Translations under genes and position numbers: made by a program | Shown here: positions 1 to 8,300 of the stretch, piece after piece | How the letters are laid out: each line of letters starts with the position of its first letter | How positions within the stretch are numbered: position 1 is the first letter of the stretch | Assembly (NCBI GenBank): GCA_027024125.1 | Contig: JALVSV010000335.1 | Location: forward strand, 1 to 12,124 | Length of the DNA: 12,124 nt | Reading direction: 5' to 3' | DNA from: Methylothermaceae bacterium | GTDB taxonomy: Bacteria; Pseudomonadota; Gammaproteobacteria; Methylococcales; Methylothermaceae | Notes under the pieces: model-generated | The model's input: only the letters and a program-made list of their open reading frames with translations | Database searches by the model: none | Told to the model about the DNA's origin: nothing

Positions 1-252
1 GGTCTTGTTCGACTGAATAGGCCCGATAAAATGCCAGGTGATGTCAAAATGTCCCAGTGAGCATTGTTTCCTCAAGGCTTCCTGCAGATAGTTCTCTCCA
101 AAATGGCGTACGCCACCTCGGTAGGCCTCGAGCAGACACGATACCGGTTGCGTCTTGCCCACGGCCACCAGGACCACCTGGTCATCACGCCCTGCCAGAC
201 CCCTCGCCTGTTCGATTCTTTGTTGCAATGCGTGCAAATGATCCGTAACCAT
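1..252 (-). CDS. yggS: YggS/PROSC family pyridoxal phosphate homeostasis protein, N-terminal part
   Basis: Cytoplasmic PLP-binding protein of the YggS/PLPBP family, which buffers free pyridoxal 5'-phosphate and supports B6 and amino-acid homeostasis. Only the first 84 codons are present; the gene runs off the left edge. The reading starts MVTDHLHALQQRIEQARG and continues into VLVAVGKTQP, where Lys33 aligns with the PLP-bearing lysine of the family (usual motif VSKTKP, so Gly and Gln replace Ser and Lys). It then reaches the family signature HFGENYLQEA and WHFIGPIQSNK. The ATG at 252-250 is the natural start. It diverges from pilT with a 78-bp gap, as yggS and pilT do in Pseudomonas aeruginosa, where proC follows yggS. 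Identification is firm from the motifs; the C-terminal half is not visible. Confidence 0.93.
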   Translation of the reverse strand, partial: MVTDHLHALQQRIEQARGLAGRDDQVVLVAVGKTQPVSCLLEAYRGGVRHFGENYLQEALRKQCSLGHFDITWHFIGPIQSNKT

Positions 253-330
253 GTTCCCTGCACTATACTTTTTCATATTTGCTTGATTCGTTGTCTTCAG
301 TCGCCTGGTTCCAGAGGAGATATTGATACT
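253..330. promoter_or_regulatory. yggS/pilT divergent intergenic region with pilT ribosome binding site
   Basis: This 78-bp spacer must hold the start signals for both yggS (left) and pilT (right), unless these lie inside the genes. A clear Shine-Dalgarno stretch AGAGGAGA (313-320) precedes the ATG at 331 and decides the pilT start: upstream in-frame codons have no such site and do not resemble PilT. A TATACT hexamer sits at 264-269 (TATAGT on the other strand), but no well-spaced -35 box accompanies it on either strand, so no promoter is claimed. Confidence 0.4.
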
Positions 331-1365
331 ATGGATATTGCAGAATTACTCGCCTTCTCGGTCAAAAACAATGCCTCAGACCTTCACCTGTCGGCAGGTC
401 TCCCACCAATGATCCGCGTCGATGGCGACATCCGCAGGATCAACGTGCCGGCCCTCGAGCACAAGGAGGTCCACGCATTGGTTTACGATATCATGAGCGA
501 CAAACAGCGCCGTGATTACGAGGAATTCCTGGAAACCGACTTCTCGTTCGAGCTTCCCGGTGTCGCGCGTTTCCGTGTCAATGCCTTCAATCAGGACCGG
601 GGAGCCGCCGCGGTTTTCCGTACCATTCCCTCCAAGGTTCTGACCCTGGAAGATCTTGGATGCCCCACTTTTTTCCGCGACGTCACCCAAAAACCCAGGG
701 GATTGGTACTGGTCACCGGCCCCACAGGTTCCGGTAAATCGACAACCCTGGCGGCGATGATCGATTACATCAATTCTAACAACTACACTCATATCCTGAC
801 CATTGAGGATCCCATCGAATTCGTCCACCAGAGCAAGAAGTGCCTCATCAACCAGCGTGAAGTCCACCGTGATACCCTGGGGTTCAACGAAGCCCTGCGA
901 TCGGCTTTGCGTGAAGACCCGGATGTGATCCTGGTGGGGGAAATGCGTGACCTGGAAACCATACGCCTGGCGCTCACCGCCGCAGAGACCGGTCACTTGG
1001 TATTTGGGACCCTGCATACGTCTTCGGCTGCCAAAACCATCGACCGTATCATCGATGTGTTCCCCGCGGCAGAAAAGGCAATGATCCGCTCGATGTTGTC
1101 AGAATCACTACAGGCGGTCATCGCCCAGACCCTGCTCAAGAAGATTGGGGGTGGTCGAACCGCCGCATGGGAGATCATGGTCGGAACCTCGGCCATCCGC
1201 AACCTCATCCGGGAAGACAAGGTGGCACAAATGTATTCTGCCATTCAGACCGGTCGTAAGGAGGGCATGCAAACCCTCGATCAGCATCTCCAGGAGCTGG
1301 TGGAAAAAGGCATCATTTCCCGTCAGACTGCACGGGTCAAAGCTCTCAACAAAGCGGCATTTTAA
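331..1365 (+). CDS. pilT: Type IV pilus retraction ATPase PilT
   Basis: Hexameric secretion-type ATPase at the cytoplasmic base of the type IV pilus. It drives pilus depolymerisation and so twitching motility, surface sensing and DNA uptake. The product has 344 residues, the normal PilT length. The N-terminal PAS-like domain opens MDIAELLAFSVKNNASDLHL. Walker A is GPTGSGKST (130-138), followed by the Asp box (HILTIEDPIEF), the Walker B region (DPDVILVGEMRD), the His box (TGHLVFGTLHT, from about 220) and the PilT-specific C-terminal AIRNLIRE motif (from 288) needed for retraction. An open frame continues upstream to position 64, but the ATG at 331 matches the family start and has a good ribosome binding site. 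The gene is followed by pilU after 12 nt, so the two are probably cotranscribed. No key residue is missing. Confidence 0.97.
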   Translation: MDIAELLAFSVKNNASDLHLSAGLPPMIRVDGDIRRINVPALEHKEVHALVYDIMSDKQRRDYEEFLETDFSFELPGVARFRVNAFNQDRGAAAVFRTIPSKVLTLEDLGCPTFFRDVTQKPRGLVLVTGPTGSGKSTTLAAMIDYINSNNYTHILTIEDPIEFVHQSKKCLINQREVHRDTLGFNEALRSALREDPDVILVGEMRDLETIRLALTAAETGHLVFGTLHTSSAAKTIDRIIDVFPAAEKAMIRSMLSESLQAVIAQTLLKKIGGGRTAAWEIMVGTSAIRNLIREDKVAQMYSAIQTGRKEGMQTLDQHLQELVEKGIISRQTARVKALNKAAF

Positions 1366-1377
1366 GGAGATTCCAAG

Positions 1378-2499
1378 ATGAACATCGAGTCGCTACTTAC
1401 CTTGATGGTACACAAAGAAGCTTCGGATCTATTCATCACGGCGGGCCGCCCCCCCTGCATCAAGGTCAATGGAAAACTTGAACCTCTCAGCCCCAAGGAT
1501 CTGTCTCCCGCCATGGCCACTGAACTGGTCACCAGCAGCATGGACAGCCGTCAGCTGGACGAATTCGAGAACGCCCGCGAGTGCAATTTCGCCATCAGCA
1601 TGGACAATCTCGCCCGTTTCCGCGTCAGTGCCTATTATCAGCGCAACCATCCTGCCATGGTGATACGGCGCATCCAGGACTACATACCCGATGTGGAAGA
1701 GCTGCACCTGCCACCGATACTCAAGGATCTGGCAATGACCAAGCGCGGACTGATCATCTTCGTCGGCGCCACCGGCACCGGCAAGTCCACCTCGCTGGCA
1801 TCGATGCTCAAATATCGCAATCACAACAGTTCCGGACACATCATCACCATCGAGGACCCGATCGAATACAGCCATAAGCACGATGGCTGCATCGTCACCC
1901 AAAGGGAGGTGGGGACAGATACCGAATCCTATGAAGTGGCCCTGAAGAACACTTTGCGACAGGCACCCGACGTGATTCTCATCGGCGAAATCAGAACCCG
2001 CGAAACCATGCAGCATGCCATCACCTTCGCCGAGACCGGGCACCTGTGCCTCTCCACCTTGCATGCCAACAATGCCAACCAGGCCCTGGACCGTATTCTT
2101 CACTTCTTTCCCGAAGACATGCACAGCCAATTGTTTATGGACCTTTCACTCAACCTAAAAGCCATCGTCGCCCAGCAACTGATTCGCCGCGCCGATGGTG
2201 AGGGGCGCTATCCGGCCGTCGAAATCCTCATCAATACACCGCTTGCCTCCGACATGATCCGCAAAGGGGAGGTGCACAAATTGAAAGAACTGATGAAGCG
2301 CTCCCGGGAACAGGGAATGCAAACCTTCGACCAATGCCTCTACGATCTCTACCAGGCAGGAAAAATCAGCTACGAAGACGCGCTCAACGCGGCCGACTCC
2401 CGCAATGAGGTTCGGTTGATGATCAAACTGGGTGGAGACGGTGGCATAGACAAATTCGCCGGAAGCGAGGATCGGATGCATTTGGTAGAGGATGAATAA
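1378..2499 (+). CDS. pilU: PilT-dependent retraction ATPase PilU
   Basis: Second retraction ATPase of type IV pili, a PilT paralogue that in studied species helps PilT retract under load. The product has 373 residues, longer than PilT through a C-terminal extension (about 345-373), as is usual for PilU. It opens MNIESLLTLMVHKEASDLFI. Walker A is GATGTGKST (130-138), then HIITIEDPIEY, the Walker B region APDVILIGEIRT and the His box TGHLCLSTLHANN. The PilT AIRNLIRE motif is replaced by PLASDMIRKGE, which separates it from PilT. The start has AAGGAG shortly upstream, just after the pilT stop. The TAA at 2497-2499 lies 172 bp from the convergent end of the pyrimidine operon. Assignment rests on motif content, length and the pilT-pilU order. 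Confidence 0.96.
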   Translation: MNIESLLTLMVHKEASDLFITAGRPPCIKVNGKLEPLSPKDLSPAMATELVTSSMDSRQLDEFENARECNFAISMDNLARFRVSAYYQRNHPAMVIRRIQDYIPDVEELHLPPILKDLAMTKRGLIIFVGATGTGKSTSLASMLKYRNHNSSGHIITIEDPIEYSHKHDGCIVTQREVGTDTESYEVALKNTLRQAPDVILIGEIRTRETMQHAITFAETGHLCLSTLHANNANQALDRILHFFPEDMHSQLFMDLSLNLKAIVAQQLIRRADGEGRYPAVEILINTPLASDMIRKGEVHKLKELMKRSREQGMQTFDQCLYDLYQAGKISYEDALNAADSRNEVRLMIKLGGDGGIDKFAGSEDRMHLVEDE

Positions 2500-2671
2500 T
2501 GGCCTTCATTGCGCCTGGGCACGCCCCTCCAAGCGCCCATCCTGGATCCTGGACTTACTGACGATTTCCCCCGGGCCTGAATATTCTTTTAGGTGGAAAG
2601 CGCGGTGGATATCGGACTGCTCCAGCCTTGCTCTGCCTTCTCCGTGTCTTCACAGTGAATGTTCAGATCCA
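2500..2671. other. Convergent spacer between pilU and the pyrimidine operon
   Basis: This 172-bp stretch separates two converging transcription units. I see no GC-rich hairpin followed by a T-run on either strand. The best inverted pair is a weak TGGGC/GCCCA with a loop of about 14 nt near 2516-2540. Open frames crossing it are shadows. Termination may be Rho-dependent or the transcripts may overlap. Confidence 0.5.
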
Positions 2672-3961
2672 TCACCTGGGATCGCTGTCCCGGTATACCA
2701 CTTTGCCATTCACCAAGGTCAGGAGGACTTTTCCCCGCATCGTCTCTCCCCAAAAAGGTGTGTTACGTCCCCGGCTGATCCAGGTTTGTTCTCCCACCTG
2801 CCAATTCGCCCGAGGGTCGAAGACACACAGATCAGCAACCCCCCCCACCACGATCCTGCCAGTTTCGATTCCAAGAACCGAAGCCGGGCCGGAGGTCAGA
2901 CAGGTAAGTGCCCGCACCAGCGACAACCTGCCCTTGTCAACCAAATCCAAGGTCAGGGACAATAAGGTTTCCAATCCTGAAATACCAGGTTCGGTAGCGG
3001 CAAACACATCGGCCTTGGCATCTTCTTCATGGGGTTGATGGTCGGAACAGATCGCCTGGATCATGCCATCAGCGACTGCCTGACGCAAACCGTCCCGATC
3101 AGCAAACGTGCGAAACGGGGGCAATACATGGGCGATAGGATCGAAACCTTCAATCGCTTCTTCGGTCAGGTGTAAGGAATGCGCTGCGACATCACTACTG
3201 ACCGGAAGCCCGTTCCGTCTTGCTGCACCAATCATGGCAGCGGCACGGCAAGTGGAAAGGCAAGAGAAGTGGACCCGGGTACCGATCTCTTCCACCAGGG
3301 CCAGAATCTGCGCCACAGCCACAGTCTCGGCACTGGGAGGGATCCCAGGCAAACCCAGACGGGTTGCCACAGAGCCTTCATGCACGGTGCCACTTCCAGC
3401 CAACCAGGGATCCATGGGACGCACCACGACCAACAGGTCATAGGTGGCTGCATATTCCAGGGCACGGCGCCAAATCAAAGGATTGGCTACAGCGCGCATG
3501 CCATTGCTCACCACCTGGCAACCCGCACCCTTGAGTGCATACATCTCGCTCAACGACTCCCCCTGGAGACCCTGAGTCAGTGCTCCAATCGGAATCACCT
3601 TGGATCGGGCAGCCAATTCGGCCTTTTCCCGAATCAGTTCGATCACTGCAGGTGTATCACAGGGCGGCGCTGTCTCTGGGCTACAGCACAATGTCGTCAC
3701 TCCTCCCTTGACCGCTGCGTTAGATTCACTGGCAATGGTCGCTTTGTGCTCGAAACCCGGTTCACGCAAATGGACACTGAGGTCGATGAAACCCGGAGAT
3801 ACGACCGCCCCCTCAATATCAAAAACCTGGTCGGCGACGAAACCTTCCGGAGGTTGCCGCAGCGCCACGACTCTGCCTTCGGCGATGAACACATCCGAGG
3901 TCGACGAAGTCCCATCCCCAGAATCCAAAAGACGCCCGTTGAGCAGGGACAGTTTCGTCAC
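2672..3961 (-). CDS. pyrX: Degenerate dihydroorotase-like protein (PyrC'/PyrX type), likely ATCase partner
   Basis: Amidohydrolase-fold protein of the class I dihydroorotase family, 429 residues. In Pseudomonas the equivalent protein encoded after pyrB is catalytically inactive and is needed to assemble the large PyrB-PyrC' aspartate transcarbamoylase complex. The metal site here is damaged. The usual HxH (DxHVHxREPG) reads [10 protein letters not shown] at 60-69, so the first zinc-ligand histidine is Ser62. The HCED-like region reads RPMD (181-184), the HxxHxST region reads HFSCLST (231-237), and the usual HH pair is HS (261-262). The SDHQPH segment (306-311, usually DHAPH) survives. Translation starts at GTG (3961-3959), overlapping the pyrB stop as GTGA, which implies coupling. 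A true dihydroorotase would be expected elsewhere in the genome. Inactivity is inferred from the lost ligands, not shown. Confidence 0.85.
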   Translation of the reverse strand: MTKLSLLNGRLLDSGDGTSSTSDVFIAEGRVVALRQPPEGFVADQVFDIEGAVVSPGFIDLSVHLREPGFEHKATIASESNAAVKGGVTTLCCSPETAPPCDTPAVIELIREKAELAARSKVIPIGALTQGLQGESLSEMYALKGAGCQVVSNGMRAVANPLIWRRALEYAATYDLLVVVRPMDPWLAGSGTVHEGSVATRLGLPGIPPSAETVAVAQILALVEEIGTRVHFSCLSTCRAAAMIGAARRNGLPVSSDVAAHSLHLTEEAIEGFDPIAHVLPPFRTFADRDGLRQAVADGMIQAICSDHQPHEEDAKADVFAATEPGISGLETLLSLTLDLVDKGRLSLVRALTCLTSGPASVLGIETGRIVVGGVADLCVFDPRANWQVGEQTWISRGRNTPFWGETMRGKVLLTLVNGKVVYRDSDPR

Positions 3962-4920
3962 TGCCCCGACCTCATCGCCAGAACCATGACCGCCATGCGA
4001 ATGGCGATGCCGTGGCCGACCTGCTCCAAGATCACCGAATGCCGGCCATCGGCCACAGCGGAGGAAATTTCCACCCCCCGATTGATTGGGCCCGGGTGCA
4101 TGACGAGGACATCGGGTTTCGCTTTGGCCAATCGTTTAGAGGTCAGGCCGTAACAACGGTAATATTCACGCTCGCTGGGCAGCAACGCCCCCTCCATTCT
4201 CTCCTTCTGCAGCCGCAACATGATGATGACATCCACATCCTCCAGCCCTCGATCCAAATCGCAGAAGGGTTTCACACCCAAAGATTCCACGGCAACAGGC
4301 AGCAGGGTTCGGGGGGCCACCACCCTGACCTCGGTCACCCCCAATGCCTTTAATGCATGGATCTGTGAACGGGCAACTCGTGAATGCAGAATGTCGCCGA
4401 CGATGGCCACCTTCAACGGACCAAACTCAGGTTTGTGCCGGCGTATGGTGAACATATCGAGCAGTGCCTGGGTGGGATGAGCATGCCGGCCATCCCCGGC
4501 ATTGATCACGCTGATGTGGGGGGCGACATGACGGGCAATGAAATGAGCCGCTCCGCTGCCGGCGTGCCGGACCACGAACATATCGACACTCATGGCTTCC
4601 AAATTACGTATCGTGTCGAGCAGAGTCTCTCCTTTGGCGGTAGCAGAGACTGCGACATTGATATTGAGCACATCGGCAGAAAGCCGCTTGGCAGCCAGTT
4701 CAAAGGTGGTACGGGTACGGGTGCTGGTTTCGAAAAACAGATTGACTACGGTCTTGCCTCGAAGCAGCGGAACCTTCTTGACCTGTCGTTCGCGGACGCT
4801 GCCAAAAGTCTCTGCCGTATCCATGATGCGATGCAACCACTCTGAGTTCAATCCCTCTACGGTGAGAAAATGACGCAAGCGTCCTTGCTCATCGAGTTGC
4901 AAATCCCTGACCGATATCAT
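3958..4920 (-). CDS. pyrB: Aspartate carbamoyltransferase catalytic subunit
   Basis: Cytoplasmic enzyme catalysing carbamoyl phosphate + L-aspartate to N-carbamoyl-L-aspartate, the committed step of pyrimidine synthesis. The product has 320 residues. The carbamoyl-phosphate loop is FFETSTRTR with STRTR at 66-70, then SATAKGE with Lys96 (the 80s-loop lysine), HPTQALLD (148-155), the MLRLQKER segment that binds aspartate (about 234-241) and HPGPINRG (275-282). All main catalytic positions are present. An N-terminal leader of about 20 residues ([20 protein letters not shown]) resembles the class found in Pseudomonas, whose ATCase pairs with a PyrC-like protein rather than PyrI; no pyrI is seen here. 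The ATG overlaps the pyrR stop by one base (TGATG), and the TGA overlaps the GTG of the downstream dihydroorotase-like gene. Confidence 0.96.
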   Translation of the reverse strand: MISVRDLQLDEQGRLRHFLTVEGLNSEWLHRIMDTAETFGSVRERQVKKVPLLRGKTVVNLFFETSTRTRTTFELAAKRLSADVLNINVAVSATAKGETLLDTIRNLEAMSVDMFVVRHAGSGAAHFIARHVAPHISVINAGDGRHAHPTQALLDMFTIRRHKPEFGPLKVAIVGDILHSRVARSQIHALKALGVTEVRVVAPRTLLPVAVESLGVKPFCDLDRGLEDVDVIIMLRLQKERMEGALLPSEREYYRCYGLTSKRLAKAKPDVLVMHPGPINRGVEISSAVADGRHSVILEQVGHGIAIRMAVMVLAMRSGQ

Positions 4921-5435
4921 CAGCCATTCACACTGTGAAGTTCCAATCGTAGGGGTGATGGTCCGGTCAGTTTAACCCTCTGCCCCGGTGCCAACTCAAT
5001 TTTGGCGCCACAACAATCTGCCTGAATGGGGAGCTCCCGCCCATTGCGCACGATCAAAACCCCTAGGACGACTTGGCGGGGACGGCCGTAATCGAACAGT
5101 TCATTGAGGGCGGCGCGTATGGTACGCCCGGTATAGAGAACATCATCGATCAAAATAACGTCACGGTTTTCGGTGCTTGGTAGTTGGCTGGGCCTCACCT
5201 CCGGGTGCATTCCGATACTGGAAAAGTCGTCGCGGTAGAAAGAGATGTTGAGCTGACCAATCGATCCTGAAATCCCCAAACGCTGTTGCAATATCTCGGC
5301 GATCCAGACTCCCCCGGTGTGAATTCCCACCAGCAGTGGATCGATCAACCCACGTTCCTCCATTTCCCGCTGCAGACATTCCCCCAAAGCAGCAATCAAG
5401 GCTTCCACGTCCAATTCAGCGATGGCAGTATTCAT
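4920..5435 (-). CDS. pyrR: PyrR: pyrimidine operon regulator / uracil phosphoribosyltransferase
   Basis: Type I phosphoribosyltransferase-fold protein, 171 residues, the usual PyrR length. The PRPP-binding motif [13 protein letters not shown] lies at 93-105, and [10 protein letters not shown] near 35-44 is the family's conserved N-terminal segment. In Firmicutes PyrR attenuates pyr mRNA by binding RNA and also has weak UPRTase activity; in Pseudomonas it has been tied to pyr regulation by other means. No pyr attenuator (an anti-terminator hairpin with a terminator) is visible upstream, because the gene begins inside the tail of ruvX (ATGA overlap). If it regulates here, the target is not obvious from this window. 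The arrangement pyrR-pyrB-pyrC' matches the Pseudomonas order. Confidence 0.95.
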   Translation of the reverse strand: MNTAIAELDVEALIAALGECLQREMEERGLIDPLLVGIHTGGVWIAEILQQRLGISGSIGQLNISFYRDDFSSIGMHPEVRPSQLPSTENRDVILIDDVLYTGRTIRAALNELFDYGRPRQVVLGVLIVRNGRELPIQADCCGAKIELAPGQRVKLTGPSPLRLELHSVNG

Positions 5436-5866
5436 GCTGCCCTCTCATGATCATCCAGCCAAGTCTGCAGAATCAATTTGGCTGCAACTTGATCGTTGAA
5501 AGCGTGGACCCCGCGAGCACGCAGATTGAGCTCATCAAATAACATCCGCCGGGATTCGATACTGGTCAAGCGCTCATCCACGTTATGGACTGGCAAACGG
5601 TAACGAGCTTCCAATTGACGACAGAATTTGCGTATGAGGGGAGTGATTGGATTGTCGCCACCATCCTCCTGGTAGGCAATTCCCACAATCAGTGCCTGGG
5701 GCTGCCAATCAGCCACCAGGCGATCAATGGCCTCCCAGCGCACCCGTTTTTTTTCCGACCGAATGGTTTCAAGGGGAGAGGCCGTTCTGGTGATTTTCTG
5801 GCCCACAGCCACACCGATCCTTTTGGTACCAAAGTCGAAACCCAGATAGGCACCTGATTTATCCAT
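5432..5866 (-). CDS. ruvX: Putative pre-16S rRNA nuclease YqgF/RuvX
   Basis: RNase H-fold nuclease implicated in 16S rRNA 5'-end maturation and earlier proposed as a Holliday-junction resolvase. With the start at 5866-5864 the product has 144 residues, the family's usual size. It begins MDKSGAYLGFDFGTKRIGVAVG, in which Asp11 is the first catalytic acid of the FDFGTKRIG motif. It continues to ALIVGIAYQEDG, VDERLTSIES (about 96-105) and FNDQVAAKLIL, with Asp125 as the last conserved acid. The open frame extends 71 codons further upstream inside yqgE, but that part has no family similarity and is rejected. The start overlaps the yqgE stop by 8 nt and the stop overlaps the pyrR ATG by 4 nt, so translation is probably coupled on both sides. 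Confidence 0.94.
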   Translation of the reverse strand: MDKSGAYLGFDFGTKRIGVAVGQKITRTASPLETIRSEKKRVRWEAIDRLVADWQPQALIVGIAYQEDGGDNPITPLIRKFCRQLEARYRLPVHNVDERLTSIESRRMLFDELNLRARGVHAFNDQVAAKLILQTWLDDHERAA

Positions 5867-6428
5867 GACCAGCCTGGGAAGACAAGAGATCAAGATCCAC
5901 CCCCATGAGCGCTGCAGCCGCTTTCCAGCGTAGTGGCGGAGCCAGGTCGAATAAAATTTCTGCAGCAGCAGGACCATTGAGCCAGGTATTCTCCAGAATC
6001 TCTCGCTCCAATTGCCCCTCACCCCAACCCGCATATCCCAGAGATACGAGCAACTTATTCGGCCCACAGCCACAGGCAATCGCCTCCACGATATCCTTGG
6101 ACGTGGTCAATCCAATTTCATCACTGACAGCCAGGGTTCCCTGCCAGTTTCCCACTGGACTATGAATGACGAATCCACGTTCAGGTTGGACAGGACCGCC
6201 CCAAAAGACCGGGATATCACCTGCTGCTTCGTCTTCCAGCGGTATCTGCATCGATTCCAGGACTTCAGACAGACGCATATCGAGGGGACGGGAGATAATG
6301 ATCCCGAGTGCCCCTTCAGTACTGTGTTGGCACAGATAGGTCACCGTCTGGGAAAAATTGGGATCCTCAAGTGCCGGCATGGCAATCAGGAACTGACCTG
6401 TAAGAAGATTTTCTCGTCGTTGCGTCAT
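5859..6428 (-). CDS. yqgE: YqgE/AlgH family protein (DUF179)
   Basis: Conserved protein of the UPF0301/YqgE (AlgH) family, molecular role unsettled; in Pseudomonas the orthologue was linked to alginate expression. The product has 189 residues, a normal length. Family features are the start LTGQFLIAMPALEDPNFSQT, then VTYLCQH and GALGIIISRP, then VFWGGPVQPERGFVIH in the middle and the SLGYAGWGEGQLEREI segment in the second half. It is almost always found next to ruvX, as here. The ATG at 6428 is preceded by AAGGA and sits 15 nt after the tonB-like stop, the only non-overlapping junction in this operon. Confidence 0.93.
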   Translation of the reverse strand: MTQRRENLLTGQFLIAMPALEDPNFSQTVTYLCQHSTEGALGIIISRPLDMRLSEVLESMQIPLEDEAAGDIPVFWGGPVQPERGFVIHSPVGNWQGTLAVSDEIGLTTSKDIVEAIACGCGPNKLLVSLGYAGWGEGQLEREILENTWLNGPAAAEILFDLAPPLRWKAAAALMGVDLDLLSSQAGHG

Positions 6429-6443
6429 ATGTTTCAGCGTCCT

Positions 6444-7289
6444 TCAGCGATCCATAGCCAGACCCGCTTCGTTATAGAAGGTCCAAGTTCGGGTAATCAC
6501 CAGAACGTCCGTCTGGGCAGCCAGTTCCTTTGGAAACGCAGCAAATGGAGCCGCGAGTTTTACAATCCGTACTGCTGCATCATCCAGAACCCGATAACCG
6601 GAAGAACGGTGGAGTTTGATCTTCCTCACCCTCCCATCTTTGGCCACATAGACACTGATCAGCAGCCGCCCTTTCAGTCCTTTTCTTCTGGCTTCATCGG
6701 GATAGTTCAGATTGCCTATCCGTTCAACCTTTTCCTGCCAGGCTCTTTCATAGGCGGCGGCGATATATTTATGGGCACTGATCTGGTGAACCGGGGTAAC
6801 CCGTTCATGACTGAAGCGCAATCTTTTCTTTGGCATGACACCCAGGTCGGCTATCTGGCGCGCCAGCAACCTGGGATCAAGTTGCGGCTCGGCCCTGACG
6901 ATTTCCTCCACCCGTTTTTCCACGTGTTTCCTGGCATTGGCCTGCGCGAGGACCTGCTTTTGGTTGCGCTGATTGGGGCGCTGTTTCATTCTCGGACGTG
7001 GTTGAACCGGAACGGGTGGCCGTTTGGCTGCAACTGGCAGTGGCTCTGGTTTCATCTGTTTTATTTGGGGTCCGCTGCCCTCGCTATCGGTAGGCGCCAG
7101 ATAGTCCGCATTTTCCGGCCGTTTGCTGTCGTGATTCTCGATCAGCTCAATATCCAAGGGACGGGACAGGCGTTTGACAGGCTTTGGTAAACTGAAACCC
7201 ACACTGAATATCAGTGCTGCGTGCAGAGCCAATGCCACCAACACCGCTACTAACAATCGATCCGATGTATTTCCCAAGGTTTGCATCAT
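6444..7289 (-). CDS. TonB family protein (TonB3-like by position)
   Basis: Inner-membrane-anchored periplasmic protein with TonB architecture, 281 residues. A short cytoplasmic start is followed by one membrane segment (about 11-33) containing His23, comparable to the TonB transmembrane histidine used with ExbB/ExbD. A DIEL motif (46-49) and a Pro/Lys/Arg-rich periplasmic spacer (about 75-112, with PPVPVQPRPR) come next. The C-terminal TonB domain (about 195-275) carries NYPDEARRKGLKG, a VYVAKDGRV strand and a SSGYRVLDDAAV helix. No exbB or exbD is nearby. By position (between gshB and yqgE) it corresponds to Pseudomonas aeruginosa tonB3, which is required for twitching motility and pilus assembly, and this fits the pilT-pilU pair in the same window. 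The start is ATGATG; the first ATG overlaps the gshB TGA. A classical iron-uptake role is possible but less supported. Confidence 0.87.
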   Translation of the reverse strand: MMQTLGNTSDRLLVAVLVALALHAALIFSVGFSLPKPVKRLSRPLDIELIENHDSKRPENADYLAPTDSEGSGPQIKQMKPEPLPVAAKRPPVPVQPRPRMKQRPNQRNQKQVLAQANARKHVEKRVEEIVRAEPQLDPRLLARQIADLGVMPKKRLRFSHERVTPVHQISAHKYIAAAYERAWQEKVERIGNLNYPDEARRKGLKGRLLISVYVAKDGRVRKIKLHRSSGYRVLDDAAVRIVKLAAPFAAFPKELAAQTDVLVITRTWTFYNEAGLAMDR

Positions 7290-8260
7290 CGCTGCAACAG
7301 ACCCTCGATTTCATTCATCAGTTTGGCACTGATATTCAGTCTGAATAGTTTATCCAATTCCTGTATACATGTGGGACTGGTGACATTGATCTCAGTAAGA
7401 TAATCACCAATGACATCAAGACCGGCGAACACCAGCCCGCGTTTGCGCAGTTCCTCCCCTACCTGGCCACAAATCCAAAGATCGCGTTCACTCAGCGGTC
7501 GCCCTTCCGCTCTCCCGCCAGCCGCCAGGTTTCCACGAAGCTCTCCTGGGGCAGGAATACGTGCCAAGGCATAAGGGATCGGTTCGCCATTGATCATGAG
7601 AATACGTTTATCTCCCTGGGATATTTCAGGTAAATACCTTTGCGCCATGACGAACCTGTTGCCATGTGCCGTCATGGTTTCCAGGATCACACTGATATTG
7701 GGATCATCTGGTTGCAGAAAAAAAATCGATGCCCCTCCCATACCATCAAGAGGTTTTAGAATGATTTGCCCTTGCTCAAGCAGAAACTCACGGAATTTCA
7801 CCGGCTCTCTCGCCACCAATGTCGGAGCGCAACATTGGGGAAACCAGGCTGTGAACAGTTTCTCGTTGGCATCACGCAGGCTACGTGGTTTGTTGACTAC
7901 CAAAGCGCCACGTTGCTCGGCACATTCGAGCAAATACGTGGCATAGATATATTCCTGATCGAATGGCGGGTCCTTGCGCATCAGGATAATACTCAGTTCA
8001 TCCAATGACCGTTCGGTCAACTTACCAAAACGAAACCAATCCTGTTGGTCCTTCTTGACTACCAGCGGTCTCATCCGGGCAAAAGTACGGCCGTCACGTA
8101 AATAAAGATCACTTAACTCCATATACCATAATTTCCATCCCCTGGCCTGTGCCTCAAGCAACATGGCGAAACTGCTATCTTTTTGGATGTTGATCGCGGC
8201 AATGGGATCCATCACAATCCCAAGCTCGATATCAGATGGGTTGACTTTGGGTTTAGACAT
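7286..8260 (-). CDS. gshB: Glutathione synthetase
   Basis: ATP-grasp ligase joining gamma-glutamylcysteine and glycine to make glutathione, in the cytoplasm. The product has 324 residues with the chosen start (316 in E. coli). It opens with the substrate-domain segment IELGIVMDPIAAINIQKDSS. ATP-grasp features are IILKPLDGMGGASIFF (about 166-181), MAQRYLPEISQGDKRILMINGE (205-226, the last part covering metal and nucleotide contacts), the glycine-rich loop region NLAAGGRAE (244-252) and the metal-binding ITEINVTSPT-like segment LTEINVTSPT (288-297). A TTG eight codons upstream (8284) could also start it, but the ATG at 8260 has GAAGGA placed correctly before it. It is the first gene of the seven-gene minus-strand operon; its leader faces the hairpin element. 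Confidence 0.95.
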   Translation of the reverse strand: MSKPKVNPSDIELGIVMDPIAAINIQKDSSFAMLLEAQARGWKLWYMELSDLYLRDGRTFARMRPLVVKKDQQDWFRFGKLTERSLDELSIILMRKDPPFDQEYIYATYLLECAEQRGALVVNKPRSLRDANEKLFTAWFPQCCAPTLVAREPVKFREFLLEQGQIILKPLDGMGGASIFFLQPDDPNISVILETMTAHGNRFVMAQRYLPEISQGDKRILMINGEPIPYALARIPAPGELRGNLAAGGRAEGRPLSERDLWICGQVGEELRKRGLVFAGLDVIGDYLTEINVTSPTCIQELDKLFRLNISAKLMNEIEGLLQR

Positions 8261-8264
8261 CACT

Positions 8265-8270
8265 TCCTTC
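8265..8270 (-). promoter_or_regulatory. gshB ribosome binding site (decides the start)
   Basis: GAAGGA on the minus strand sits four bases before the ATG at 8260-8258. The alternative in-frame TTG at 8284 has no such motif before it, so the shorter 324-residue gshB product is preferred. Confidence 0.7.
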
Positions 8271-8300
8271 GTTTCGAGACTCAATTCAATGCTTCATATT

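Noticed and set aside
264..269. TATACT as a -10 box for pilT or, as TATAGT, for yggS
   Set aside because: No -35 hexamer at 16-18 bp on either strand; for yggS the leader would be only about five bases.
64..330. N-terminal extension of pilT by 89 codons
   Set aside because: It covers yggS in antisense, has no PilT similarity, and the ATG at 331 has a proper ribosome binding site and the family N-terminus.
376..2130. Long minus-strand frames inside pilT and pilU (213 and 233 codons)
   Set aside because: They are antisense shadows of two clearly conserved genes and show no recognisable motifs.
3179..4153. 324-codon plus-strand frame opposite pyrX and the end of pyrB
   Set aside because: It is antisense to well-supported pyrimidine genes; the His/Gln/Arg-rich composition and lack of motifs mark it as a shadow.
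5867..6079. 71-codon upstream extension of ruvX
   Set aside because: It lies within yqgE out of frame, and the RuvX fold begins at the ATG at 5866, giving the usual family length.
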